Below are positions 1 through 8,781 of a stretch of DNA of 64,000 nucleotides, one piece after another (within the stretch, counting starts at the first letter, position 1; every line of letters begins with the position of its first letter). The stretch is from Paraburkholderia acidisoli. Lineage in GTDB: Bacteria > Pseudomonadota > Gammaproteobacteria > Burkholderiales > Burkholderiaceae. The notes under the pieces were generated by a model. That model searched no databases, was not told the origin of the DNA, and saw only the letters and a list, made by a program, of their open reading frames with translations. The translations under genes were made by a program, and so were the position numbers. The DNA lies in NCBI RefSeq assembly GCF_009789675.1, contig NZ_CP046913.1, forward strand, positions 372,001 to 436,000, given 5' to 3'.

Positions 1-1
1 G

Positions 2-778
2 GCGCTGCTCGGGTTCGCGTGCGATGTTGTCGACGATGGCGCGCAGGCACTCGCCGCGCTCGCATCCACGGATTACGGTTGTCTCATCACCGATTGCCAT
101 ATGCCGAACGTATCGGGCTACGACCTCGCGCGTCGCATTCGCGAGCAGGAGCGCCACGCCGGCACCGAGCGGCATCTGCCCATCCTCGCCATCACGGCGA
201 ACACCGCGCCCGAAAATCGCAGCCAGTGCGTGCAGGCGGGCATGGACGACTGCCTCATCAAACCCACGCGCGTGGCGACGTTGCGCGAGCATCTCGCGCG
301 CTGGTTCGGCGTGGAAGGCGTGCAGCGTTCGGCGCAGGAGGAGGGCGGGCGCGACTCGGGCGTCGCCGAGCGCGTGATGGCGGGCGCCGATACCGGTACG
401 GCCGCCGTGGTCGACAAGACCGCGAACACGCGCACGTTCGAGCCGCTCGATCTCGCGCACATGATCCAGGTGTGGGGCGGCGAAGCGACGGTGAAAACCT
501 TGCTCGGCTCATTCGTTTCGGCAATGCGCGACGACCTCGACGCATTGCCGCCGCTGCTCGAAGAGGTCGATATTCCGCGTTTGCGGGAATGGCATCACCG
601 GCTCGCGGGCGCGGTGGGCGTGTTGCAATATCCGGCGCTACTCGCCGAACTGGAAGCGTTTCGCGGGCATATGAACACGCATTCGGCCGAGCAACTGCGC
701 GAGGAAGGCGAAGCGCTGATACGCATCTGTCATGCCATGCTGGGTAGCATCGAACAGCAGGCGGCGCTGCTCGCCTGA
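2..778 (+). CDS. Hybrid sensor histidine kinase, C-terminal part (receiver + HPt), 5' truncated
   Basis: This reading frame is open from the left edge, so only the last 258 residues of a longer protein are present. They begin inside a response-regulator receiver domain: the phospho-acceptor is the Asp of TDCHMP (fragment residue 31) and the conserved Lys is in CLIKPT (about residue 87). A second domain of about 110 residues is an HPt module, with its phosphorylatable His in HRLAGA (about residue 199). The order receiver-HPt at the C-terminus is that of unorthodox BvgS/EvgS-type kinases, which pass phosphate from kinase to receiver to HPt to a separate regulator. The input domain and kinase core lie outside the window, so the signal cannot be guessed. 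The partner regulator is not visible here. Confidence 0.85.
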   Translation, partial: ALLGFACDVVDDGAQALAALASTDYGCLITDCHMPNVSGYDLARRIREQERHAGTERHLPILAITANTAPENRSQCVQAGMDDCLIKPTRVATLREHLARWFGVEGVQRSAQEEGGRDSGVAERVMAGADTGTAAVVDKTANTRTFEPLDLAHMIQVWGGEATVKTLLGSFVSAMRDDLDALPPLLEEVDIPRLREWHHRLAGAVGVLQYPALLAELEAFRGHMNTHSAEQLREEGEALIRICHAMLGSIEQQAALLA

Positions 779-1034
779 CGTCGCCTCGCGCTTTAGAGGG
801 CGCGAGCGCGGTACCCGGCATTCCAACCCGGCGTCCCGAGGCCGTGTCCCCATTCCGCGTCCCAATAAATGCGCAGTCGATGCGCAGTCGATGCGCAGTC
901 GATGCGCGAGATACAGGCGAAAAAAAACGCGGCCGAAGCCGCGTTCAAGCTTGGAGACCCTTCGATGAAGAGTCACTTCTCGCAGGAAGAAGCTTAGTGG
1001 TCGCGCTGTCAGAAATCGAGACAATTTCGATCAA
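779..1034. other. Intergenic region with short tandem repeat and terminator
   Basis: No gene is seen here. Positions 869-908 hold about 3.6 copies of the 11-bp unit GATGCGCAGTC. A terminator for the leftward LysR gene follows at 919-945. Confidence 0.6.
919..945 (-). terminator. Rho-independent terminator of the LysR gene
   Basis: On the minus strand an 8-bp perfect stem (AACGCGGC, four-base loop, GCCGCGTT) is followed by a run of T. It lies about 90 bp after the LysR stop codon. Confidence 0.8.
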
Positions 1035-2102
1035 TTAACTGTTACCGGAAGTGCGGATAATCGCGGGCATCGAATTCGTTAACGCTGTGTCGGGCGAATT
1101 CACGGCGTAGCCGGCACGCGGCATGGCCACGTCACGCTTACGAAACCATTCGACCGTGAAATCGACGAACGAGCGCGTTTTCGCTGGCACGTGACGGCGC
1201 CCCGGATACACGAGCGACAACTCCTTGTCCGCCTCGCGAATCTCCCATCCGGCCAGCATGCGCACGAGCAAACCTTGCGCCAGATCAGCGGCCACGTGGT
1301 TGGCGGGCAGGATCGTGATGCCCATGCCCGCGAGCGCCGCCTGCCGCAACATCACCGAATTGTTGACCGCGTAAGCGGGCTCGATCAGCACCGTCTCGCG
1401 CGTACCGTCGGCGCGCTCGAAATGCCATTCGTTGCCGTGGATGTCGGCGGAAGGCGCCAGCAGCGTATGACGCGCGAGATCGGCCGGGCGCATGGGCGCG
1501 GCAATGCCTTCGGCAACGCCATTGACAGCGCGGTTTGCCACGCCGTTCGCCACGTGGCTGGCGAGGTAAGCGGGCGCGGCCACTGCGATAGGCGCAACGC
1601 TCACGAGCGGGCGCCGGATCAGTGTGCCGCCGCTCACCTGGCGCGGCGCGACGATACCCGCGTCGAAGCCTTCTTCGATCAGATCGACGGGCCGATGCAG
1701 CAGCGTGAGCGAAAGCCGCACTTTGGGAAACGCGGCGAGATAGTGCTGCAGCAGCGGCGTGAGATCGTGCAACGAAAACGACGCGTGCGCCACCACGCGC
1801 AAAATGCCCGACGGCACCGAGACACCATGCGCGATGTGGGTCTCGATGCGTTCGAGATCGTCGAGCACCTGGCGGCAACCCTGCGCATAAGCCGCGCCCG
1901 CCTCGGTCAAAGACGCGCTGCGGGTGTTGCGATTGATGAGCCGCGTTTCGAGATGCGCTTCCAGCAGCGCGACATAGCGCGTCACCACGGCATTCGACAT
2001 GGCGAGACTCGCGGCTGCGCGTCCGAACGAGCCATGCTCGGCGACGCTGACGAATACCCGCATCGCTTGCAACTGATTCATCGTTTTGGGACGCGTGGAC
2101 AT
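1035..2102 (-). CDS. LysR-family transcriptional regulator
   Basis: The 355-residue protein has an N-terminal winged helix-turn-helix (about residues 8-67: MNQLQAMRVFVSVAEHGSF, then SNAVVTRYVALLEAHL and TRSASLTEAG) and a C-terminal LysR substrate-binding domain. It belongs to the group with MNQL..F..VAE starts that often controls nearby oxidoreductases or efflux genes, but no obvious target lies next to it. A start at 2081 (MNQLQAM) fits the family length as well as the one at 2102, and neither has a good Shine-Dalgarno sequence. A stretch rich in Val-Ala-Asn-Gly around residue 190 (HVANGVANRAVNGVAEG) looks like a small internal repeat expansion inside the effector domain. Confidence 0.85.
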   Translation of the reverse strand: MSTRPKTMNQLQAMRVFVSVAEHGSFGRAAASLAMSNAVVTRYVALLEAHLETRLINRNTRSASLTEAGAAYAQGCRQVLDDLERIETHIAHGVSVPSGILRVVAHASFSLHDLTPLLQHYLAAFPKVRLSLTLLHRPVDLIEEGFDAGIVAPRQVSGGTLIRRPLVSVAPIAVAAPAYLASHVANGVANRAVNGVAEGIAAPMRPADLARHTLLAPSADIHGNEWHFERADGTRETVLIEPAYAVNNSVMLRQAALAGMGITILPANHVAADLAQGLLVRMLAGWEIREADKELSLVYPGRRHVPAKTRSFVDFTVEWFRKRDVAMPRAGYAVNSPDTALTNSMPAIIRTSGNS

Positions 2103-2572
2103 AAGACAGGCGGGACTTCGGTGAAGGCGGGTGAGGGCGAAAAAGCCGAGGGGGAAATTGAGGATGGCGAAGCATTGTGCGCGACGTCAGCGCATGCCGC
2201 GACGGATATTACCGACGCCTCTCGTTCCGGCGAATCGGAATCGTCCTAATACCGCGTTGTCCTGAAATTAGCGTGTTGTCCAGCGGCAACGCATTATCGG
2301 GATACGCCTTGTCTATAGGCACATTCACGCAAATACGAGATAGCTCGTGAGCATTGACGCTTAAGCGCTTTGCGGGTTAACGGCAGCAATTTTCGACTTC
2401 TTCGAAAACGCTTTTGCCGGATAGCGGGATGGCCCGTGCAAAAGCGACGCTCCAAACTTCGTCATGCATATCAATGCGGTGCCGTGTTTGCGGCGCCATG
2501 GACTCGCTATGCCGGCGTGAGGCCGGCGACGGCATCCATTTTTGCCGAAAGGCCTTGCATCGAAGGAAGCAT
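2103..2572. other. Long leader region between LysR gene and porin
   Basis: No credible gene is seen in these 470 bases, and the open frames here lack family signatures. The region should hold the promoters of the LysR gene and of the porin. Small inverted repeats near 2391-2407 (TTTCGA/TCGAAA) and near 2510-2535 (GCCGGC/GCCGGC) could fold in the porin leader. No clear -35/-10 pair was found. Confidence 0.4.
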
Positions 2573-3730
2573 ATGAAAAAGAACCTCGTAATCGCGGCGG
2601 CAGTCGCTGCGACTTTCGCATCGGCGTCGTACGCACAAAGCAGCGTGACGCTATACGGTATCGTCGATGCCGGTTTCTCGTACACGACGAACGTCGCCAA
2701 TGGCGTGAACGCCTATGGCCATCCCACGGGCGACAGGAACTTCGCCATGACGAGCGGCAACCTCCAGGCCAGCCGTTGGGGCCTGCGTGGCACGGAAGAT
2801 CTGGGCGGCGGTCTGCGCGCAATCTTCACCCTCGAAAGCGGCTTCAACGTGATGAACGGCCAGCAGAACGGCGGCCTGTTCAATCGCCAGGCTTACGTCG
2901 GTCTCACGCAAGACCAGGTCGGCACGGTCACGTTCGGCCGCCAGTTCGACTCGGTCGTCGACTATGTCGCACCGCTGACGGCAGCCGGCACGTGGGGCGG
3001 CACCTACATGTCCCACCTCGGCGACAACGACAACCTGAACGGTTCGTTCTCGGTCAACAATTCGGTCAAGTTCCGTAGCGCCAACTACTCGGGCTTCGAG
3101 TTCGGCGGCATGTACGGCTTCTCGAACCAGGCCGGCGGCTTCGCGAACGGTCGCGCATACAGCGCCGGCGCAAGCTACAACTACGGTGGCCTGCGTCTCG
3201 GCGCGGCTTACCTGCAGGCACAAGGTCTGGATCGTGCAAACGGCGCCGCCGCAGTCTCGGGCACGCCGGTCACGGGCCTCTTCAATGCGCTCGGCGGCGA
3301 CAGCCAGCGTCAACGCACGTGGGGCGCGGGCGCGAGCTACGCCTACGGTCCGCTGGTCGGCGGCGTGGTCTTCACGCAAACGCGCGTGAACGACGTGTTC
3401 AACGACTCGGTGCGTATCAACAACCTCGAAGCGAACGTGCGTTACAACCTGACGCCGGCGCTGAGCGTGGGCGGTATGTACGCGTACACGACGATGCGCG
3501 GCGCGCTGCCGGAGTCGGCGTACACGGGCAGCAACTCGGCGCACTGGAACCAGTTCGGCCTGCAGGCTGACTACGCGCTCTCCAAGCGCACCGACGTGTA
3601 CATCGAAGGCGTGGGCCTGTGGGGCGCTGGCCAGAACGCAGTGGGCCTGACGCAAGTCACTGGCACCGACGGCGTCTCGTCGTCGAAGAACCAAGGCGTG
3701 ATCACGACGGGTATCCGTCACCGCTTCTAA
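2573..3730 (+). CDS. Gram-negative porin, OmpC/trimeric beta-barrel type
   Basis: The 385-residue protein starts with a signal peptide (MKKNLVIAAAVAATFASASYA, cut before QSSVTLYG). It continues with the usual Burkholderia porin opening (SVTLYGIVDAGF), the SRWGLRG.EDLGGGL.A.F.LE motif and the LFNRQAYVGL segment of the constriction strands. It ends with the aromatic C-terminal signature GIRHRF recognised by BamA. It forms a 16-strand outer-membrane channel for small hydrophilic solutes. The start at 2573 follows GAAGGAAG and is preferred over an upstream in-frame start because the signal peptide begins there. Long untranslated DNA upstream and a terminator downstream mark it as a single-gene unit. 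Confidence 0.95.
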   Translation: MKKNLVIAAAVAATFASASYAQSSVTLYGIVDAGFSYTTNVANGVNAYGHPTGDRNFAMTSGNLQASRWGLRGTEDLGGGLRAIFTLESGFNVMNGQQNGGLFNRQAYVGLTQDQVGTVTFGRQFDSVVDYVAPLTAAGTWGGTYMSHLGDNDNLNGSFSVNNSVKFRSANYSGFEFGGMYGFSNQAGGFANGRAYSAGASYNYGGLRLGAAYLQAQGLDRANGAAAVSGTPVTGLFNALGGDSQRQRTWGAGASYAYGPLVGGVVFTQTRVNDVFNDSVRINNLEANVRYNLTPALSVGGMYAYTTMRGALPESAYTGSNSAHWNQFGLQADYALSKRTDVYIEGVGLWGAGQNAVGLTQVTGTDGVSSSKNQGVITTGIRHRF

Positions 3731-3831
3731 AAAAGAATTCGGGGTCCTCGTGCGGCTTGCCGGCATCAGACCGGCATGAAGTGGTATCAAGCACGAAGCA
3801 CCGGATGGCAAGAAGGTAGTACTTGGGTTGA

Positions 3832-3858
3832 GGGCGTCGCTTGCGGCGCCCTTTTTTT
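3832..3858 (+). terminator. Terminator after the porin gene
   Basis: A GC-rich stem (GGGCGTC/GGCGCCC with one wobble pair) is followed by seven T, about 100 bp after the porin stop. Confidence 0.8.
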
Positions 3859-3998
3859 CGCCCGCATTTTCGAGGCCGCGCGAAGGGGAGGCCGGCCGCA
3901 TATCGGCGCATCGGACGCGCCTCGCGGATTTGCTCTAGCATGTGGGAGCGCGGCTTTGGCTCACTGTCATGGCGCGCAAAAACAACAGGAGAAATCCC

Positions 3999-4433
3999 AT
4001 GAAAGCGCTTCGTTCGCTTCAGCTCGCCTTCGCACTGTGTGTCCTTGCCTCCAGCGCCGCCTTCGCCGATACCGTCGCGCTGAAAGCCGATCTCGAACCG
4101 TCCAGTGAAGTGCCGCCGCGCGTGAGCCAGGGGCACGGCATGCTCAACGCGACCTTCGACACGTCCACGAAGTCGCTGACGTGGACGGTGACTTACGAGG
4201 GCCTGACGGGGCCCGCCACGGCCGCGCACTTCCACGGTCCCGCGCCGGTTGGCCAGAACGCCAACGTGCAGGTGCCGATTCCGAAGGACAAGCTCGCGAG
4301 CCCGATCAAGGGTTCCGCCACGCTCACCGAGAAGCAGGTCACGGATCTGATGGGCGGGCAGTGGTACTTCAACGTTCATACGCAACAGAACCCGTCCGGC
4401 GAAATTCGCGGTCAGGTGCTGCCGGCCAGCTAA
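3999..4433 (+). CDS. CHRD-domain secreted protein
   Basis: The 144-residue product has a signal peptide (MKALRSLQLAFALCVLASSAAFA) and a single CHRD domain. The markers are SSEVPPRV near the start, TAAHFHGPA in the middle and WYFNVHT..NPSGEIRGQV at the end. CHRD domains were first described in chordin and occur in many secreted bacterial proteins; their biochemical role is not settled. The location is expected to be periplasmic or extracytoplasmic. The start at 3999 is preceded by AGGAG at a good distance. It stands alone between the porin terminator and an esterase gene read in the same direction. Confidence 0.88.
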   Translation: MKALRSLQLAFALCVLASSAAFADTVALKADLEPSSEVPPRVSQGHGMLNATFDTSTKSLTWTVTYEGLTGPATAAHFHGPAPVGQNANVQVPIPKDKLASPIKGSATLTEKQVTDLMGGQWYFNVHTQQNPSGEIRGQVLPAS

Positions 4434-4527
4434 GCGCCGCCTTCACGGCATTGCGGTATCGACAACCTGAGCGACCGGCTGCCGCGCAGCCGGTCTCGAC
4501 ATCACGAACGGGCGAGGACTCCAGCCG

Positions 4528-5532
4528 ATGAGTTGGCAAAACACGCTGATCTGCTGGTCCTTGCGCCGCAATTTCCTGCCTGAGACACGCAAGCCGGTCG
4601 ACGTCGCGCGCGTGCGCACGCTCACGTCGCGGCGCGTGTGGACGCCGCCGCCGCCGCGTGGCTGGCGTTTGCGCGAGCAGTACGCCTGCCCCGAGGCGCC
4701 GTTGCGCGGCGAATGGCTCGTGCGCGAGCGCCGGGCCGAGGCGGGCCACGCGACGCGCACGATTTTGTATTTACACGGCGGCGGCTATTACTTCTGCTCG
4801 CCGCGCACGCATCGCGCGATCGCTTTCGGGCTCGCGAAGCGCACCGATGCCGATTGCTTTTCGCTCGCGTATCGCCTCGCGCCCGAGCATCCGTTTCCCG
4901 CCGCGCATGACGACGCGCTCGCCGCGTACCGGCGTCTGCTCGCCGAAGGCGTGCCGGCGAGTTCGATCGTGATCGCCGGCGATTCGGCGGGCGGCGGACT
5001 CGCGCTCGCCACCCTGGTGGCGTTGCGCGACGCGGGCGACGCACTGCCGGCCGGCGCGATCCTGTTCTCGCCGTGGACGGACCTCGCCGCCACGGGCGCC
5101 TCGATTCGCGACAACGACGGCCGCGATCCCATGTTTTGCGGCGACGTATTCGCCCGCATCGCGCCGCTTTATCTCGGCACGACGGACGCCGCGCATCCGT
5201 ACGTTTCGCCGCTCTACGCCGATCTGCACGGCCTGCCGCCCTTGAGCCTCTACGCGGGCAGCACCGAAACCCTGCTCGACGACACGCGCCGCGTGGCCGA
5301 GCGCGCCCGCGCGGCGGGCGTGAGCGTCGATTGCGAGATCGCGCCCAATCTGCCGCATATCTGGCCGATCTACGCGCCGTTTCTGCCCGAGGCGCGCCGC
5401 ACGCTCGACGACGCCGCGCGCTTCGTGCGCCGTGTGAGCGCCGCGAGCGAGCCGGGCGCGGGCGGCGTCGCGTTGTCGAGCGCCGTTCAATCGCCCGAGA
5501 TTCAGTCGAGCGTCAGGTCGATCGCGTCGTAA
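4528..5532 (+). CDS. Alpha/beta hydrolase, hormone-sensitive-lipase (type IV) esterase family
   Basis: The 334-residue enzyme shows the HSL family oxyanion motif HGGG (residues 83-86) and the nucleophile elbow GDSAGG with Ser153. A later acidic residue (STETLLDD) and His (NLPHIW) complete the triad. It would hydrolyse short-chain carboxylic esters or lactone-like substrates; the natural substrate is unknown. There is no signal peptide, so it is likely cytoplasmic. Its last 31 bases overlap the convergently read EcsC gene, so the tail after about residue 310 may be poorly constrained. No strong Shine-Dalgarno sequence precedes the ATG. Confidence 0.88.
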   Translation: MSWQNTLICWSLRRNFLPETRKPVDVARVRTLTSRRVWTPPPPRGWRLREQYACPEAPLRGEWLVRERRAEAGHATRTILYLHGGGYYFCSPRTHRAIAFGLAKRTDADCFSLAYRLAPEHPFPAAHDDALAAYRRLLAEGVPASSIVIAGDSAGGGLALATLVALRDAGDALPAGAILFSPWTDLAATGASIRDNDGRDPMFCGDVFARIAPLYLGTTDAAHPYVSPLYADLHGLPPLSLYAGSTETLLDDTRRVAERARAAGVSVDCEIAPNLPHIWPIYAPFLPEARRTLDDAARFVRRVSAASEPGAGGVALSSAVQSPEIQSSVRSIAS

Positions 5533-6410
5533 GCGGCGTGCACGGCCGCCTCGCCGTAGCGGCGTTCGAGGCGGCGCACGGTGAAATGCCCGTGCGCGAC
5601 CTGCTGGAAGTGGTCGATGAACACGGTGTTGACCATCGCGCCGAGCACCGCGCCGATGGCCGGAATCGACTTCGCCGCCACCTGTTCGCTGACCTGCACG
5701 GAGAAGCGCGCGGCCACGGTCTGCATGAGTTTAAGCAGCGCGGTCGAGCCGTGCGCGGCGAACCCCTTCGTCGCCATTTCGGTCGAGGCTTTCGAGACCG
5801 CCTGAGCCAGCGCGCCGCGCACCACGAAGTAGCCGAAGTCGGCTTCGTCGTCGGCGCTCGAGCGTCCGCCCATGCCGAACACGGTCAGACACTGGAGCTG
5901 GGTATCGGCGCCGGATAAATCCTCGCCTTCGCTGCGCGCGATGTCGCAGATCGAGCGAAACATCAGCGTGGTCGTGACCGGCAATTCCACCGGCAGCGCG
6001 AACAGGCCGAACGCGCCGCCCGCCGCGCCGGTCGTGGCCACGGCGAACTTGTGCAGCAGGTTGCTGGGCTTGAGGTTCGGTTTGGCGTCGGCGGGGGTTG
6101 TATCGACGGAAAGTGCGGTGGAGGTTGCGCCGGAAAGCGCCAGCGCGCCGGGCTTGCCGAGCGTCTTGAGCGCGAGTTGCAGGCATTTGCGCAGCGCGGC
6201 CTGGGTGGCCTCGTTGACCTTGTCGTTGGCCAAGCCGGGCAACCGGGCGATCAGCTTTTCGACGGGCGCGCCCACGATGGCCGCGAGTTTCATGCCGAGC
6301 GGCGGCGTTTCCAGCCGATGTTTCGCGCGCCGCAGCGTGTCGAGATCGGCGGCGGACAGCGCGGCGCCGGGCAGTGCGGGATCGAAGCGTTCGAGACGAT
6401 CAGGGGTCAT
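5502..6410 (-). CDS. EcsC family protein
   Basis: The 302-residue protein matches the EcsC family along most of its length, with KHRLETPPLGMKLA near the N-terminus, a glycine/alanine-rich amphipathic middle (GAAGGAFGLFALPVELPVTT) and a conserved C-terminal GAVLGAMVNTVFIDHFQQVA.GHF..RRLE. EcsC proteins are linked to protein secretion and membrane processes in Bacillus, but the molecular role is not known. The start at 6410 is chosen because GGGAGAG lies just upstream; the frame extends further but without family match. It is convergent with, and overlaps, the esterase gene. Confidence 0.85.
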   Translation of the reverse strand: MTPDRLERFDPALPGAALSAADLDTLRRAKHRLETPPLGMKLAAIVGAPVEKLIARLPGLANDKVNEATQAALRKCLQLALKTLGKPGALALSGATSTALSVDTTPADAKPNLKPSNLLHKFAVATTGAAGGAFGLFALPVELPVTTTLMFRSICDIARSEGEDLSGADTQLQCLTVFGMGGRSSADDEADFGYFVVRGALAQAVSKASTEMATKGFAAHGSTALLKLMQTVAARFSVQVSEQVAAKSIPAIGAVLGAMVNTVFIDHFQQVAHGHFTVRRLERRYGEAAVHAAYDAIDLTLD

Positions 6411-6502
6411 GACTCTCCCGGATTTGCAGGCCGAGTTGCCAGGGCCGATCTGGATGCGATGCCCCAGTGTAACGGAGGCGGTCATGCTATGATGCCAATT
6501 CT

Positions 6503-6514
6503 TTGACGCGTCAA
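6503..6514. promoter_or_regulatory. Candidate MarR-family operator
   Basis: TTGACGCGTCAA is a perfect 12-bp palindrome 18 bp before the efflux-pump ATG. TTGAC..GTCAA symmetry is common in operators of MarR/EmrR/OhrR proteins, and a marR gene lies in the same operon. Assigning the site to that protein is inference. Confidence 0.55.
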
Positions 6515-6532
6515 CCATTGCTGGATCAAAAA

Positions 6533-8128
6533 ATGGCCGTTCATACCGCCGCCCACCATTCGGCCGGGCAGGTTCTGCCGTTCCGCGAGTCGCTGCTCGC
6601 CATTCTCGGTGTCTCGTTCGTGACGATGCTGGTCGCCCTCGATCAGACCGTCGTGGGCACCGCGCTGCCCACCATCGTCGCCGAACTGCGCGGCTTCGAG
6701 CTGTACGCGTGGGTCGCCACCTCGTACTTGCTGGCCTCGGTCATCACCGTGCCGATCTTCGGGCGGCTCGGCGACTACTACGGGCGCAAACCCTTCGTGA
6801 TTGCGTCGATCATCGTGTTCACCGCCGCTTCCGTGTTGTGCGGCGCAGCCAACAGCATGTTGTTTCTCGTGATCGCGCGCGGGCTGCAAGGTATTGGCGG
6901 CGGCATGCTCGTGGGCACCGCGTTCGCCTGCATTCCCGATCTGTTCCCCGACTCCGTCGTGCGCCTGCGCTGGCAGGTCGTGATGAGTTCCGCGTTCGGC
7001 ATCGCCAATGCGGTCGGGCCTTCGCTGGGCGGCTTTCTCACGCAGTACTGCGGCTGGCGCTCCGTGTTCTACGTCAATCTGCCGGTCGGGCTGATCTCGT
7101 TCTACTTCGTGTGGCGCTATCTGCCGCATTTGCGGCACGTCGAGCATCGCGAACGCATGCGGCTCGACTGGCCCGGCGCGCTGCTCATCGCGATCGCGCT
7201 CGGCAGTCTGCAACTCTTCGTGGAGCGCCTGCCGGAGCACGGGCTCACGGCGGGCTCGCTCGGTCTGCTCGTGCTCGCCGTGGTGGCGGCCTATGGGCTG
7301 TGGCGCTGGGAGCGTGTGTGCCCGCAGCCGATCCTGCCCATCGACATGTTTCGCAACGCCAGCCTCAACGCGCTGTTCACGCTCGCGGTGCTCGGCGGCT
7401 TCACGCTGTTTTCGCTGCTGTTCTACGCGCCGCTGCTGTTCCAGGGCGGCTTTGGCATGACGCCGAACGAAGCGGGCGTGGTGATCACGCCGTTCGTGGT
7501 GTTCATTACCGTGGGCAGCATCGCGAACGGGCGCGTCATTTCGCGGATCAGCAAGCCGAATCTCATGCTCTACATTGGTTTCGCGATGATCGCGTTCTGC
7601 TGTTTCGTGATCGCGATCGCCACGCGCGGCACGCCGCGCGCGCTGCTGATGGGCAGCATGATCGTTGGCGGCATGGGGCTCGGCCTCGTGCTGCCCAATC
7701 TCACGATCTTCGCGCAGCAGACGGCGGGTCGCGAGCATCTCGGCATTGCCACCGCGCTGCTGCAGTCGCTGCGCATGATCGGCGGCATGTTCGGCACGGC
7801 GATCGTCGGCACGATGGTCACGCAGCTGTACACGAACGGCGTGCACAAGGCGCTCGACGCCGAGCAGGCCACGCACTGGCTGCCGCAGCTCGCCGACCCG
7901 CAGATCCTCATCAACCGCGAGGCGCAAACCTCGCTCGTCGCCGATCTCACGCGCGCGGGCCATCACGGCGCGCCGCTGCTCGAAGCCGCGCGCGAGGCGC
8001 TGGTGAGCGCGATTCACCTCGGCCTCGCGCTGGCGGCGATCATCGCGCTGATCTCGCTGTGGCAGACGCGCCGCGTGCCGCCCATCAAGCTGCGCAGCAA
8101 GCCCGAGCCCGTGATGCATGCCGATTGA
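6533..8128 (+). CDS. MFS transporter, DHA2 family (14-TM drug:H+ antiporter)
   Basis: The 531-residue membrane protein has the DHA2 motif LDQTVVGTALPTI in the first membrane segment, the loop 2-3 motif GRLGDYYGRK, and the RGLQGIGGGM segment of motif C type drug exporters. It likely exports toxic organic compounds by proton antiport across the inner membrane. The ATG at 6533 is chosen over an upstream TTG at 6503 because that TTG is itself part of a palindromic operator-like site. A marR gene follows 109 bp later on the same strand, the usual autoregulated emr/far-type arrangement. The substrate cannot be told from sequence. Confidence 0.93.
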   Translation: MAVHTAAHHSAGQVLPFRESLLAILGVSFVTMLVALDQTVVGTALPTIVAELRGFELYAWVATSYLLASVITVPIFGRLGDYYGRKPFVIASIIVFTAASVLCGAANSMLFLVIARGLQGIGGGMLVGTAFACIPDLFPDSVVRLRWQVVMSSAFGIANAVGPSLGGFLTQYCGWRSVFYVNLPVGLISFYFVWRYLPHLRHVEHRERMRLDWPGALLIAIALGSLQLFVERLPEHGLTAGSLGLLVLAVVAAYGLWRWERVCPQPILPIDMFRNASLNALFTLAVLGGFTLFSLLFYAPLLFQGGFGMTPNEAGVVITPFVVFITVGSIANGRVISRISKPNLMLYIGFAMIAFCCFVIAIATRGTPRALLMGSMIVGGMGLGLVLPNLTIFAQQTAGREHLGIATALLQSLRMIGGMFGTAIVGTMVTQLYTNGVHKALDAEQATHWLPQLADPQILINREAQTSLVADLTRAGHHGAPLLEAAREALVSAIHLGLALAAIIALISLWQTRRVPPIKLRSKPEPVMHAD

Positions 8129-8169
8129 GCGCGCGGCGCCGTGGTCGGCGCGAGCCGGTCGAGCCTCGC

Positions 8170-8232
8170 GCGAAACCGGCTTGAAGCCCGTCTGAAATCC
8201 GTCTGAAAACCCGTCTGAATCTCGTTTGAAAC
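8170..8232 (+). repeat. Degenerate tandem repeat between efflux gene and marR
   Basis: About five imperfect copies of a 10-12 bp unit around CGTCTGAAA stand in a row (cggcttgaag, cgtctgaaat, cgtctgaaaa, cgtctgaatc, cgtttgaaac). They end at the marR start codon. Confidence 0.6.
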
Positions 8233-8237
8233 CGCTT

Positions 8238-8705
8238 ATGGACACTCAGGACCGCATCGCCATCGTTCAGCAATTCGGGCGCACTTACCGCGCGTTCATG
8301 GCGGCGTTCGAGGCGCGCGTCGGCCATCCGATGCCGCGCTGGCGCATTCTGCTCGCGCTCTACGACCAGAACGGCGAGTCGTCGCAAAAGCGGCTCGTCG
8401 AGCGGCTGCGTGTGGACCCGGGCGCGCTCACGCGGCAGTTGAAGCCGCTCGAATCGCTCGGCTGGATCGCGCGCCGCGCCGACGAGCGCGACAACCGCAT
8501 CACCAACGTGACGCTCACCGAAGCCGGGCGCGCCGCGGTAGAAGAAGGCTTGCCGCGACGCAACGACTTCCTCAACGTGACGATGGCGCTGCCCGACGAG
8601 GCGCTCACGGCGCTCAAGGATGCGCTGGGCATGATGGAGGAGCGCATCGGCGAGGTGGCGGCGGGCGCGGAGCCGTTGCCCCAGGCGCAGCCGGAAGCGG
8701 AATGA
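8238..8705 (+). CDS. MarR-family transcriptional regulator
   Basis: The 155-residue protein has the MarR winged-helix fold: PRWRILLALYDQNG, the recognition region KRLVERLRVDPGALTRQLKPLESLGWIARR, and the wing DERDNRITNVTLTEAGR. Such repressors bind palindromes and are released by phenolic or lipophilic ligands. It follows the DHA2 pump gene and probably represses the pair through the palindrome at 6503-6514. The ATG at 8238 is preferred to an in-frame TTG 12 bases upstream. A bidirectional terminator follows immediately. Confidence 0.92.
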   Translation: MDTQDRIAIVQQFGRTYRAFMAAFEARVGHPMPRWRILLALYDQNGESSQKRLVERLRVDPGALTRQLKPLESLGWIARRADERDNRITNVTLTEAGRAAVEEGLPRRNDFLNVTMALPDEALTALKDALGMMEERIGEVAAGAEPLPQAQPEAE

Positions 8706-8707
8706 AC

Positions 8708-8741
8708 AACGCCGGGCGCGGTAATGCCGCCCGGCGTTTTG
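8708..8741 (+). terminator. Terminator between convergent marR and D-amino acid dehydratase gene
   Basis: A 10-bp perfect stem (AACGCCGGGC/GCCCGGCGTT) ends in TTTT on the plus strand. It may serve both converging genes. Confidence 0.8.
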
Positions 8742-8781
8742 TCACGCGTGGTGTCCCGCGGTTTTGCCGATAACCGCGCGC

